Positions 16,471 through 23,228 of a DNA stretch of 64,000 bases are shown one piece after another. The notes beneath the pieces are model-generated. The model ran no database searches and was not told the DNA's origin. It saw nothing but the letters and a program-made list of their open reading frames with translations. The translations under genes and the position numbers were made by a program. This DNA comes from DUML01 sp050949905 (GTDB taxonomy: Bacteria > Bacillota > Desulfitobacteriia > Desulfitobacteriales > Syntrophobotulaceae), in NCBI GenBank assembly GCA_050949905.1, contig JBMNGP010000015.1, forward strand, positions 1 to 64,000, given 5' to 3'. Each line of letters opens with the position of its first letter. The first letter of the stretch is position 1.

Positions 16471-18155
16471 ACAGAAATCAAGTTAAGGATTTTTTTCAAT
16501 TAATCAGCGGTAAGAACTTTCGCTTGAAAATCTTCTTTGAAGGAGTTTTTACGGGGATTTGTGTGGGATTAGTGATCTCCGCTTTCCGTTATCTTTTGGA
16601 ACGAGCTGAGAATTTTCGGGTTTATAGTTATGAGCTTTCAGCCGGGTCAGGCCTTCCGGGGATAATAATCCGTTTTGCTGTGCTTATTCTCGTCGCCGGG
16701 GTTATCAGCCTGATTATCAGCAAAGCACCGCAAACAGCCGGGAGCGGGATAGTACAGGTTAAAGGTTTTTTGCTTGGCCATGTTAAGCTGAAATGGGCCC
16801 GTAACCTTATCGGTAAATTTTTGGGTGCGCTTATCGCTATTGGAGCCGGCTTATCGCTCGGGAGGCAAGGTCCCGCCGTGCAGATGGGTGCTTCGGTTGG
16901 ACAGGGCATAAGCCGTTTGCTGGGAAGGCTCCGGGTGGAAGAAAAATATTTGGTGACCTGTGGGGCGGGGGCCGGTCTGGCCGCTGCATTTAACGCGCCA
17001 TTGGCCGGGGTTGTCTTTGCCCTGGAAGAGGTGCACAAGAGCTTTTCGCCGGCTGCCCTGCTGTCGACAATGGGAGCAGCCTTATCAGCCGACTTTGTGA
17101 TGCGTCAATTTTTTGGAGCAAAACCTGTTCTGGATTTTTCCGGTATTCTCATTTTGCCGCAGAATTATTACTTAGCCCTGCTGGGCTTGGGTCTTTGTTG
17201 CGGACTGGTTGGGGCTCTTTTTAATAAGATTTTAGTGCAGACCTATAAGCTCTATGACCGGCTCCGGGCAGCTTTTCCTTTTCTCCCTTCCGCATGGTTT
17301 CCTCTAGGGCCCCTTTTGATTGCCGGTATTTTAGGTTTTTTCCTTCCCCAGGTGCTGGGAGGAGGAGAAGGCTTTATTCTTTCTCTGGCTGAGCAAAGTT
17401 ACGTTTTGTCCTTTTTGCTGCTGCTCCTGGTGGTAAAATTTTTTTTCACTATGGTTTGCGCGGCATCAGGAGCGCCGGGTGGAATATTTTTGCCTATGCT
17501 TGTTATTGGGGCCTTGGTGGGCGGTTCTTATGGTCATGCCCTGGCCAACCTTAATCAAGTTAGTCCGGAATTGATCCCGAATTTTGTAGTTTTTGCTATG
17601 GCTGCTTTGTTTACGGCCGTGGTTAAAGCCCCTATAACCGGCAGTATTTTGATTACGGAGATGACAGGCTCTTTTCAGCATTTATTGCCCGTTATTATTA
17701 CCTGCATGGTTGCTTATTTGGTTAGTGATCTTCTGCAGATCCGCTCTATTTATGATGATCTTTTCCAATTAACTATTATTGCTCCGGCTAAAGCTAGGAA
17801 AAACAGGGCTGGCGAAGAAGAGGCGAACAGCCCTGTAAGCAAGCCTCTGACGGAAAGCGGGCAGCGTTATCCCGCTGAGGAGATTTCTGCCAATAAATAT
17901 GCCAAGACTATTATTGAAGAAGTTGTCTGCCAGGGGTCCCGGCTGGAGGGCCGGAAAGTCAGAAATATTGAGTGGCCGGAGGGCTGTCTGGTAGTTAGTA
18001 TCCGCCGGGGAGAAGAAGAGATTATTCCCCGGGGGGATACCAAGATGATCGCCGGTGATTTTTTGTATATTTTAGGTCCTCAAGCCAGGGAAAAGGAGTT
18101 GCGCCGCCAGTTAGGCCGTTTATGCCGGGAAGATATGCAAAACTGCCGCTTTTAG
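16467..18155 (+). CDS. ClC-family chloride channel/antiporter with TrkA-C domain
   Basis: This is a membrane anion transporter of 562 residues with about ten hydrophobic segments and the ClC filter motifs: GSGIVQ, GRQGPAVQMG, and GGIFLPML. A TrkA-C/RCK-type cytoplasmic domain (about 470-560) could bind a ligand and gate transport. In the usual GREGP motif the Glu that acts as gate and proton acceptor in ClC antiporters is Gln here. By analogy with the E148Q mutant of the E. coli protein, this suggests altered gating or uncoupled chloride conduction. The gene overlaps the SGNH hydrolase by 4 nt. Confidence 0.85.
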   Translation: MNRNQVKDFFQLISGKNFRLKIFFEGVFTGICVGLVISAFRYLLERAENFRVYSYELSAGSGLPGIIIRFAVLILVAGVISLIISKAPQTAGSGIVQVKGFLLGHVKLKWARNLIGKFLGALIAIGAGLSLGRQGPAVQMGASVGQGISRLLGRLRVEEKYLVTCGAGAGLAAAFNAPLAGVVFALEEVHKSFSPAALLSTMGAALSADFVMRQFFGAKPVLDFSGILILPQNYYLALLGLGLCCGLVGALFNKILVQTYKLYDRLRAAFPFLPSAWFPLGPLLIAGILGFFLPQVLGGGEGFILSLAEQSYVLSFLLLLLVVKFFFTMVCAASGAPGGIFLPMLVIGALVGGSYGHALANLNQVSPELIPNFVVFAMAALFTAVVKAPITGSILITEMTGSFQHLLPVIITCMVAYLVSDLLQIRSIYDDLFQLTIIAPAKARKNRAGEEEANSPVSKPLTESGQRYPAEEISANKYAKTIIEEVVCQGSRLEGRKVRNIEWPEGCLVVSIRRGEEEIIPRGDTKMIAGDFLYILGPQAREKELRRQLGRLCREDMQNCRF

Positions 18156-18167
18156 CAGCAGTTTTGC
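18137..18167 (+). other. 10-bp hairpin at the ClC stop codon
   Basis: GCAAAACTGC (18137-18146) pairs exactly with GCAGTTTTGC (18158-18167) around the stop codon. No T-run follows, so it may stabilise the mRNA end rather than terminate transcription. Confidence 0.5.
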
Positions 18168-18201
18168 AAGCAGGTACACACTTCATTTTAATTCTCAGGG
18201 A

Positions 18202-18321
18202 CTAATAGCTTTCTCTTCCTGGGATTCCATGCCCCTCTTTTTTGTATTTATCCCGACCCTCGGCATCATAATGGCGATCCAAGGTTTCTTCTTGGAGTTT
18301 TTTTCCCTTCTTCTTAGCCAT
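18202..18321 (-). CDS. Small basic hypothetical protein, 39 residues
   Basis: A short minus-strand gene starts with ATG at 18321 behind a perfect AAGGAGGG (18331-18338) with a 9-nt spacer. The product begins MAKKKGKKLQEETLDRHYD and ends in a Gly/Lys-rich segment (YKKEGHGIPGRESY). It is very hydrophilic and lacks any membrane segment. I do not recognise the family. The strong ribosome site and the balanced, non-repetitive sequence support a real gene; a chance frame of this length with such a site is unlikely but possible. Confidence 0.6.
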   Translation of the reverse strand: MAKKKGKKLQEETLDRHYDAEGRDKYKKEGHGIPGRESY

Positions 18322-18521
18322 GTTTTTTTACCCTCCTTAGAGTCTCTAAAGATAGTATCAACTAAAAAAAAGCTATAATACCAGCAAATTGGTGGCAAAA
18401 TATTCTTTGTCCGGCAGACTGATTTAAGAACCGGAAAATGTTTAAACTGAGCGCAGGGCTTGTTGCTGAGAGTCGCTTGTATTTATGCAAAAACTGTTAG
18501 CAAACTTCCTGCCAATTGTGG

Positions 18522-18550
18522 TTGACGAAGCTGGGAATAGCCATTATAAT
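18522..18550 (+). promoter_or_regulatory. Sigma-A-type promoter of tRNA-Ser
   Basis: TTGACG (18522-18527) and TATAAT (18545-18550) are separated by 17 nt and lie 50 nt before the tRNA. Confidence 0.8.
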
Positions 18551-18599
18551 AACATTTGCGACTTTAATTAAATAATAAGTATTTTTTGGAAGCGAACAC

Positions 18600-18693
18600 G
18601 GAGAGATGGCTGAGTTGGTCGAAGGCGCTCGCCTGGAAAGCGGGTACATGGTGACGAACTGTGTCGTGGGTTCGAATCCCACTCTCTCCGCCA
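18600..18693 (+). tRNA. tRNA-Ser (anticodon GGA)
   Basis: Acceptor stem GGAGAGA (18600-18606) pairs with TCTCTCC (18683-18689), followed by discriminator G and an encoded CCA. The anticodon loop contains GGA (CTGGAAA context). The long variable arm expected of a class II tRNA is present, and the T arm is GGTTCGAATCC. In B. subtilis a serine tRNA also lies upstream of the SRP RNA gene and dnaX. Confidence 0.95.
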
Positions 18694-18818
18694 TTAAAAG
18701 CAAGTTACGTTTATTAACGTTTTTATAAGTAGTTTTGAGTAGTATAGGTTCTGAGTGGGATTCGAACGCGAAATGCGCCTTATGGAAGCATTTCGGAAGA
18801 AAATCCGACCTATGGAAG
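18675..18818 (+). repeat. Direct repeat copy 1, starting inside tRNA-Ser 3' end
   Basis: This 144-nt sequence recurs at 18865-19008 with one visible difference (C/T at 18767). It begins within the T arm of the tRNA and includes its acceptor 3' strand and CCA. At 753-767 past 18000 it contains a 15-nt exact inverted copy of the tRNA T-arm region (18670-18684). Two small hairpins follow (CGAAATGC/GCATTTCG, and GAAAATCC with GGATTTTT at 18819). Confidence 0.85.
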
Positions 18819-18864
18819 GATTTTTCCGCCCAGGCCTGATAGCGAGCCGAAGGTGAGCGGCGGG

Positions 18865-19008
18865 AATCCCACTCTCTCCGCCATTAAAAGCAAGTTACGT
18901 TTATTAACGTTTTTATAAGTAGTTTTGAGTAGTATAGGTTCTGAGTGGGATTCGAATGCGAAATGCGCCTTATGGAAGCATTTCGGAAGAAAATCCGACC
19001 TATGGAAG
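18865..19008 (+). repeat. Direct repeat copy 2 of tRNA-Ser 3' end and flank
   Basis: This is the second copy of the 144-nt repeat, offset by exactly 190 nt. It carries the tRNA 3' end (AATCCCACTCTCTCCGCCA) without the rest of the tRNA. Tandem duplication, or attachment-site-like duplication of a tRNA end by a lost integrated element, would both give this picture. Confidence 0.85.
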
Positions 19009-19092
19009 ACAAGATAATTATTCTCTGATAGTATCTCCGGGTAAACTTCACTAACAGCATAAGGATTGATTTCTATGCAAGGCAAGTTTATT

Positions 19093-19121
19093 TTGGAGAA
19101 ATTATTTATTAATGGTATAAT
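19093..19121 (+). promoter_or_regulatory. Promoter of SRP RNA
   Basis: TTGGAG (19093-19098) and TATAAT (19116-19121) are 17 nt apart. The RNA 5' end, GACCGTGC at 19128, is 7 nt after the -10 box. Confidence 0.75.
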
Positions 19122-19127
19122 AGGTTT

Positions 19128-19397
19128 GACCGTGCTAGACGGGGAGGTAGCGGTTCCTTGTAACTCGCAGTCCGCTAGAGCGAGGTTTAATTCCTTTGTG
19201 AGGGCCGGGCAATCGGAGCAGTCCGAGGTTTGGTGTGATGAGTTTTTGGTCTTGCGCAACGAAACGCTTTGAACCGTGTCAGGTCCTGACGGAAGCAGCA
19301 CTAAGAAGTATGTTTCGTGTGCCGCGAGGTAGCCGGAGATGAGCACTGGGCCACGGGTAACGTCCGGGGGTTGCGGTTCAGGCTGAGGTGCACGGTC
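19128..19397 (+). ncRNA. ffs: Signal recognition particle RNA, long Firmicutes form
   Basis: This RNA of about 270 nt forms the signal recognition particle with Ffh. The termini GACCGTGC (19128) and GCACGGTC (19390-19397) pair. The 5' Alu-like domain contains CTAGACGGGGAGGTAGCGGTTCC in two parts. The apical helix 8 signature GTCAGGTCCTGACGGAAGCAGC lies near 19277-19300, and GGTAGCCGGAGATGAGCACTGGGCC begins near 19327. It precedes dnaX, as scr does in B. subtilis. Confidence 0.95.
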
Positions 19398-19555
19398 TTT
19401 ATTTCTATAAGGTGGTTCTTGACCATCTTTTTTGGTATTTATTTCCTTAACGCTAAGAGAGAGCGCCGGGGGATTAAATATGGGATTAAATATTTTAGCA
19501 GCTTTATTGATTAGCCGGTAATACGGGTAAAATAATCGGGTAAAAGGTGAAAAAG

Positions 19556-21205
19556 ATGGCTTATCTCGCATTATACCGGGAATGGCGGCCAAAAAATTTT
19601 CGGGAAATGGTTGGACAGGAGCATGTTCGCACAATTCTCACTAATGCCTTAAAGCTAAACAAGGTAGCCCATGCTTATCTTTTCAGCGGGCCAAGAGGAA
19701 CCGGGAAAACCACTGCGGCGAAAATCCTGGCCAAAGCTTTAAATTGCGAAGCCCGCGCAGATGCCGAGCCTTGCAATAAGTGTGCTGCCTGTCAGGAGAT
19801 TGATCAGGGTTTAGCTCTCGATGTCCTGGAAATTGACGCTGCTTCCAACCGGGGAATCGATGAAATCCGAAATTTGCGGGATAAGGTCAAGCTTGCTCCT
19901 TCCGGCGGTAAATATAAAGTATATATTATTGACGAAGTACATATGCTGACATCGGAAGCTTTTAACGCCTTACTTAAAACTTTGGAGGAACCACCGACTA
20001 ATGTGGTTTTTGTCCTGGCCACAACGGAAGCCCATAAAGTACCTTTGACTATTCTTTCCCGGGTACAGCGTTTTGAATTCCATCGTATCCCGGCTGAGGC
20101 CATCTGTTCCAGGCTGCAGGAAGTATGCCGCGCTTTAGGCCGGGAGGTAGAAGAAAAAGCCCTCCAGGTTATTGCCTTGAAAGCCGAGGGCGGCTTAAGA
20201 GATGCGCTGAGTGTTCTTGATCAATGCCTTTTGCAGGAAGATCCGGTTAAGCCCGAGCATGTTTACCAAATAATTGGTATGGTTGGGGAAAGCTTTAGCG
20301 CCGATCTGACCGATTCTTTGTTAGATGGTGATTATGGTTTGGCTCTGGCCAAATTGGAGGAAGGAGTGGCCTTAGGGCGGGATCCCCGGCAAATCATCAG
20401 AGATTTGCTTGATTATTTAAGGCAAGCTCTTCTCTACTCTGCCGGCGGGCAAAAACCTTTGCTCTCTCCGGAAATAACCCCCAGGCTGATAGCGCAGAGC
20501 CAACGGGCCGGCTTGAAAAAATTGCTTTCCTGGATTAATATTCTGCTTAAAGGGGATAGTGAATTGAGATTTGCTGCTAATGCCCGACTGGCAGCAGAAA
20601 TGATTTTAGTACAGGCTCTTTATGAACAAGAGGCGGCTTTCTCCGAACAACCGGGCAGGACGGCTACGGAGCATAGAGGCATGGTGCGAGGAGCCAAGGA
20701 GCAGAAGGATACCGTTCCTTTAGATGAACCTAATCTGAAACCTAAGAACATAGAGCCACAGGCTGATTCCCGACAGCAAGCAGTTCCAAGGGAAAAAGAG
20801 GAACTCTCTGACAGTGGTTTAACTCCGGTTTTAAAGGCTAAATGGCCGCAGATCCTCGATGAAGTAAAAAAGGAGAAAAAATCAACCCACGCTTTTTTAC
20901 TGGAAGGAAGTCCGACTTTGGTTAGAGGGGATTTATTGTATTTAGTTTTTAAGGATCAATACTCTTTCCACCGGGATAAGTTTAGTCAGCCTGAGAATAA
21001 GAATGTGGTGGAGAAGGTTGTAGAACGCTGTTTGGGGCAAAAACTGAAACTAACCTGTCTGCTGGCTAAGGAATTCGAGCATACAGTTGGGGCGGAGGAC
21101 GGTTTGCCGGCTAAAGCCGAGACTCAGGCGAGCGAAGACAGCTGTATCCGGCAAGCGGTAGAACTTTTTGGAGCGGGACTTGTTCAGGTCGCGCCGGAAA
21201 AGTAA
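19556..21205 (+). CDS. dnaX: DNA polymerase III subunit gamma/tau
   Basis: This is the clamp-loader ATPase of the replicative polymerase. The start is taken as ATG 19556 (MAYLALYREWRP, the usual family N-terminus); a GTG at 19547 would add only MKK. AAA+ features are visible: Walker A GPRGTGKT near residue 43, zinc cysteines (C-x8-C-x2-C-x2-C with CNKCAAC), Walker B DEVHML and the TILSRVQRFEFH sensor region. The C-terminal third is a variable linker and a tau-like domain. The gene is followed by ybaB and recR in the classical order. Confidence 0.95.
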   Translation: MAYLALYREWRPKNFREMVGQEHVRTILTNALKLNKVAHAYLFSGPRGTGKTTAAKILAKALNCEARADAEPCNKCAACQEIDQGLALDVLEIDAASNRGIDEIRNLRDKVKLAPSGGKYKVYIIDEVHMLTSEAFNALLKTLEEPPTNVVFVLATTEAHKVPLTILSRVQRFEFHRIPAEAICSRLQEVCRALGREVEEKALQVIALKAEGGLRDALSVLDQCLLQEDPVKPEHVYQIIGMVGESFSADLTDSLLDGDYGLALAKLEEGVALGRDPRQIIRDLLDYLRQALLYSAGGQKPLLSPEITPRLIAQSQRAGLKKLLSWINILLKGDSELRFAANARLAAEMILVQALYEQEAAFSEQPGRTATEHRGMVRGAKEQKDTVPLDEPNLKPKNIEPQADSRQQAVPREKEELSDSGLTPVLKAKWPQILDEVKKEKKSTHAFLLEGSPTLVRGDLLYLVFKDQYSFHRDKFSQPENKNVVEKVVERCLGQKLKLTCLLAKEFEHTVGAEDGLPAKAETQASEDSCIRQAVELFGAGLVQVAPEK

Positions 21206-21290
21206 AATAGTCCTGAAGGTTATACATCAGCCCTTTCTTGCTTAAGATAGTTTGAGAAGGATTAATCAAAACAAAGGAGAGTGTTTAATT

Positions 21291-21626
21291 ATGGGTTATA
21301 GACCACCTGGCGGCATGGGCAATATGAATCAAATTATGAAGCAAGCTCAAAAAATGCAGGAGAATATGCTTAAAGCCAAAGAGGAATTAGAAAACAAAAG
21401 TGTAGAGGCTTCAGCCGGCGGGGGCATGGTGGAAGTGACAGTCAGCGGCAAGCTGGAACTTTTGAGCCTAAAAATCAAGCCCGAGGCTATTGATCCTGAT
21501 GATCCGGAGATGCTGGAAGATTTGGTTAAAGCCGCTGTCAACCAAGGGCTGCGCAATGCCCAGGCTATGGTTGAACAGGAAATGAGCAAAATCACGGGCG
21601 GGTTTAATATTCCGGGACTTTTCTAA
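21291..21626 (+). CDS. ybaB: YbaB/EbfC nucleoid-associated protein
   Basis: This is a small DNA-binding protein of 111 residues that forms dimers and coats DNA. The start is ATG 21291 behind AAAGGAGA. The N-terminus is Met/Gly-rich and amphipathic (MNQIMKQAQKMQENMLKAKEEL), followed by the conserved EASAGGGMVEVTVSGKLEL core and a DPDDPEMLEDLV segment. It lies between dnaX and recR as in most Firmicutes. Confidence 0.93.
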   Translation: MGYRPPGGMGNMNQIMKQAQKMQENMLKAKEELENKSVEASAGGGMVEVTVSGKLELLSLKIKPEAIDPDDPEMLEDLVKAAVNQGLRNAQAMVEQEMSKITGGFNIPGLF

Positions 21627-21699
21627 GGAGGTTTGTGCTTAGTCAGTTTTTGCAGGGAAAGATAATCATCTTTTTAGGAAGGTTACATAGGGAAGTTTT

Positions 21700-22296
21700 A
21701 TGGATTTCTTGTACTATCCTCAGCCTTTGTCGGACTTAATAATTGCCTTTTCCCGTTTGCCGGGTGTCGGGCCTAAAACTGCAGGCAGGTTAGCCTTTTA
21801 TCTCCTGCAGCATACTGCTGATGCGCAGGAACTCGCCACTGCTATAACCACCGCTTTGCGGGATATCAGGCAGTGCTCGCTTTGCGGTAATTACACGGAG
21901 ATGGATCCCTGTAAGATTTGTTCCGGAGAACGCCGGGATAAATCCCTGCTTTGTATTGTGGAACAACCCCGGGACGTAGTAGCCCTGGAGAAAACCGGTG
22001 AGTACCGGGGATTATACCATGTTCTCCATGGAGTACTTTCACCCATGGAGGGTATTGGCCCGGATCAATTGAATCTCTCCGGCCTTTTTGGGCGCCTGGA
22101 AGGGATTAAAGAAGTAGTCCTGGCAGTCAATCCGTCGGTAGAAGGGGAAGCTACCGCCCTCTATCTCGCTAGGCTCCTTAAACCCCTGGGAGTAAGAGTT
22201 ACGCGCCTCGCCCACGGCTTGCCGGTGGGCGGCGATCTGGAATATGCGGATGAAGTTACGATTGCCCGGGCTTTAGAAGGTCGGCGCCAGTTATAA
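21700..22296 (+). CDS. recR: Recombination mediator protein RecR
   Basis: RecR helps load RecA onto single-stranded gaps together with RecF/RecO. The 198-residue protein shows an N-terminal helix-hairpin-helix (FSRLPGVGPKTAGRLAFYLL) and a C4 zinc finger (CSLCGNYTEMDPCKICS). A Toprim domain starts at LLCIVEQPRDVVALE and includes the Walker-B-like end PVGGDLEYADEVT. The length is normal. Confidence 0.96.
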   Translation: MDFLYYPQPLSDLIIAFSRLPGVGPKTAGRLAFYLLQHTADAQELATAITTALRDIRQCSLCGNYTEMDPCKICSGERRDKSLLCIVEQPRDVVALEKTGEYRGLYHVLHGVLSPMEGIGPDQLNLSGLFGRLEGIKEVVLAVNPSVEGEATALYLARLLKPLGVRVTRLAHGLPVGGDLEYADEVTIARALEGRRQL

Positions 22297-22401
22297 GGGG
22301 TTTACAGGAGTCATTGAGAGCAGAGAATATATTCGATGTGGACAAAAAGTGTCATGGTTCTTACCAGCTTGACTGCTGCATAAGATGCAGTAGAAAGATA
22401 A

Positions 22402-22671
22402 ATGGGGGAATTTACCATGACGCTTCTTTTTTTGGGCTTGTTTATAATCTTAATGGGGTTGGTGGTTTTTTCATCTTTACGAAAACCAAATAGGTTTGTT
22501 AAGTTCACAATCCATGTCCTTGGTGGAGTGGTTGGTTTATGGCTGGTTGATCTGCTCCTAAGTGTCTTTACTGTAGAGATTCCAATTAATATCTTCACGG
22601 TTTGTCTGGTAGCCATATTAGGCTTTCCTGGGGTGCTGGTCTTAACCGTCCTGCAGCTTATCGGGGTCTAA
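22402..22671 (+). CDS. bofA: Pro-sigma-K processing inhibitor BofA
   Basis: This small integral membrane protein of 84-89 residues has hydrophobic helices (LLFLGLFIILMGLVVF, FTIHVLGGVVGLWLVDLLL and a C-terminal GFPGVLVLTVLQLIGV). In spore formers it inhibits the SpoIVFB protease in the outer forespore membrane. GGGGGAATTTACC before ATG 22417 suggests that the shorter form may be the real start. It sits after recR, as in B. subtilis. Confidence 0.85.
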   Translation: MGEFTMTLLFLGLFIILMGLVVFSSLRKPNRFVKFTIHVLGGVVGLWLVDLLLSVFTVEIPINIFTVCLVAILGFPGVLVLTVLQLIGV

Positions 22672-23228
22672 GAACCCGATAGGCCCAAGCTTTCATAGGT
22701 ACTTGACTAATAGAAGAATCACAGAGTATACTGATAGTTGATTAGGGAACTTACTAAATTAGGGTTCCCTAGGTTTGTGTTCGGCAATTGATTGAATATT
22801 CTCAAAATTTGCGGGCGGATAGTTATCTTTGGCGAGAATAAACTAAAACATATAAAAAGTTATTATCATAACGAGTTATTATCATAATGAGTTATTACAA
22901 TAAAAACGTTACTGTTTAAAAATTCATTTGTGGTTTCAATGAATTATTTAAATAGCTGCTGGTTTATTTGTTAATTTTTCCTATCCTTATATCTACAGTT
23001 TCTTTTAGCAGCTTCTCTGTTCTCCACATAGTTTAACCCATTTAAGAGGAGGTGGAAAGCGAGCTTAACTTCATAGTTGAAATTAGGCAAGGAGAAGAGA
23101 GAAAACCAAAGTATTTGTGAAAAAAGCAATAAGGAAACGGAAGAAGATATTTATTATTTGATACTGTTTCTGAACTTATCCGTACCAGTGGTTACAAGTT
23201 AATAAATCTTTACGGGAGGAACCTACCA
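22672..23228 (+). other. Long AT-rich upstream region of pyruvate:ferredoxin oxidoreductase
   Basis: No gene is visible in these 557 bp. The features are a palindromic TAGGG-TT-CCCTA near 22761, the 16-nt direct repeats described separately at 22859-22903, and a GGGAGGA ribosome site just before the next start. A long untranslated leader or multiple regulator sites would fit the highly expressed gene that follows. Confidence 0.5.
22859..22903 (+). repeat. Three 16-nt direct repeats upstream of PFOR gene
   Basis: GTTATTATCATAACGA (22859), GTTATTATCATAATGA (22875) and GTTATTACAATAA (22891, partial) follow one another head to tail with a 16-nt period. The helical phasing and position about 330 bp before the gene suit repeated binding sites of a regulator. 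Confidence 0.6.

Noticed and set aside
18497..18703. Minus-strand open frame containing AERVGFEPTTQFVT
   Set aside because: It is the antisense of tRNA-Ser; this peptide string is a well-known false protein produced by reading tRNA genes backwards.
19066..19272. Short plus-strand frame beginning MISMQGKF
   Set aside because: It runs through the SRP RNA promoter and the 5' half of the RNA.
18810..19634. 274-codon minus-strand open frame over the SRP RNA region
   Set aside because: It covers the SRP RNA, its promoter and the duplicated tRNA end, and the protein shows no domain; a chance frame.
22859..22903. CRISPR-like repeats
   Set aside because: The repeats are contiguous with no spacers, there are only three, and no cas genes are in the window.
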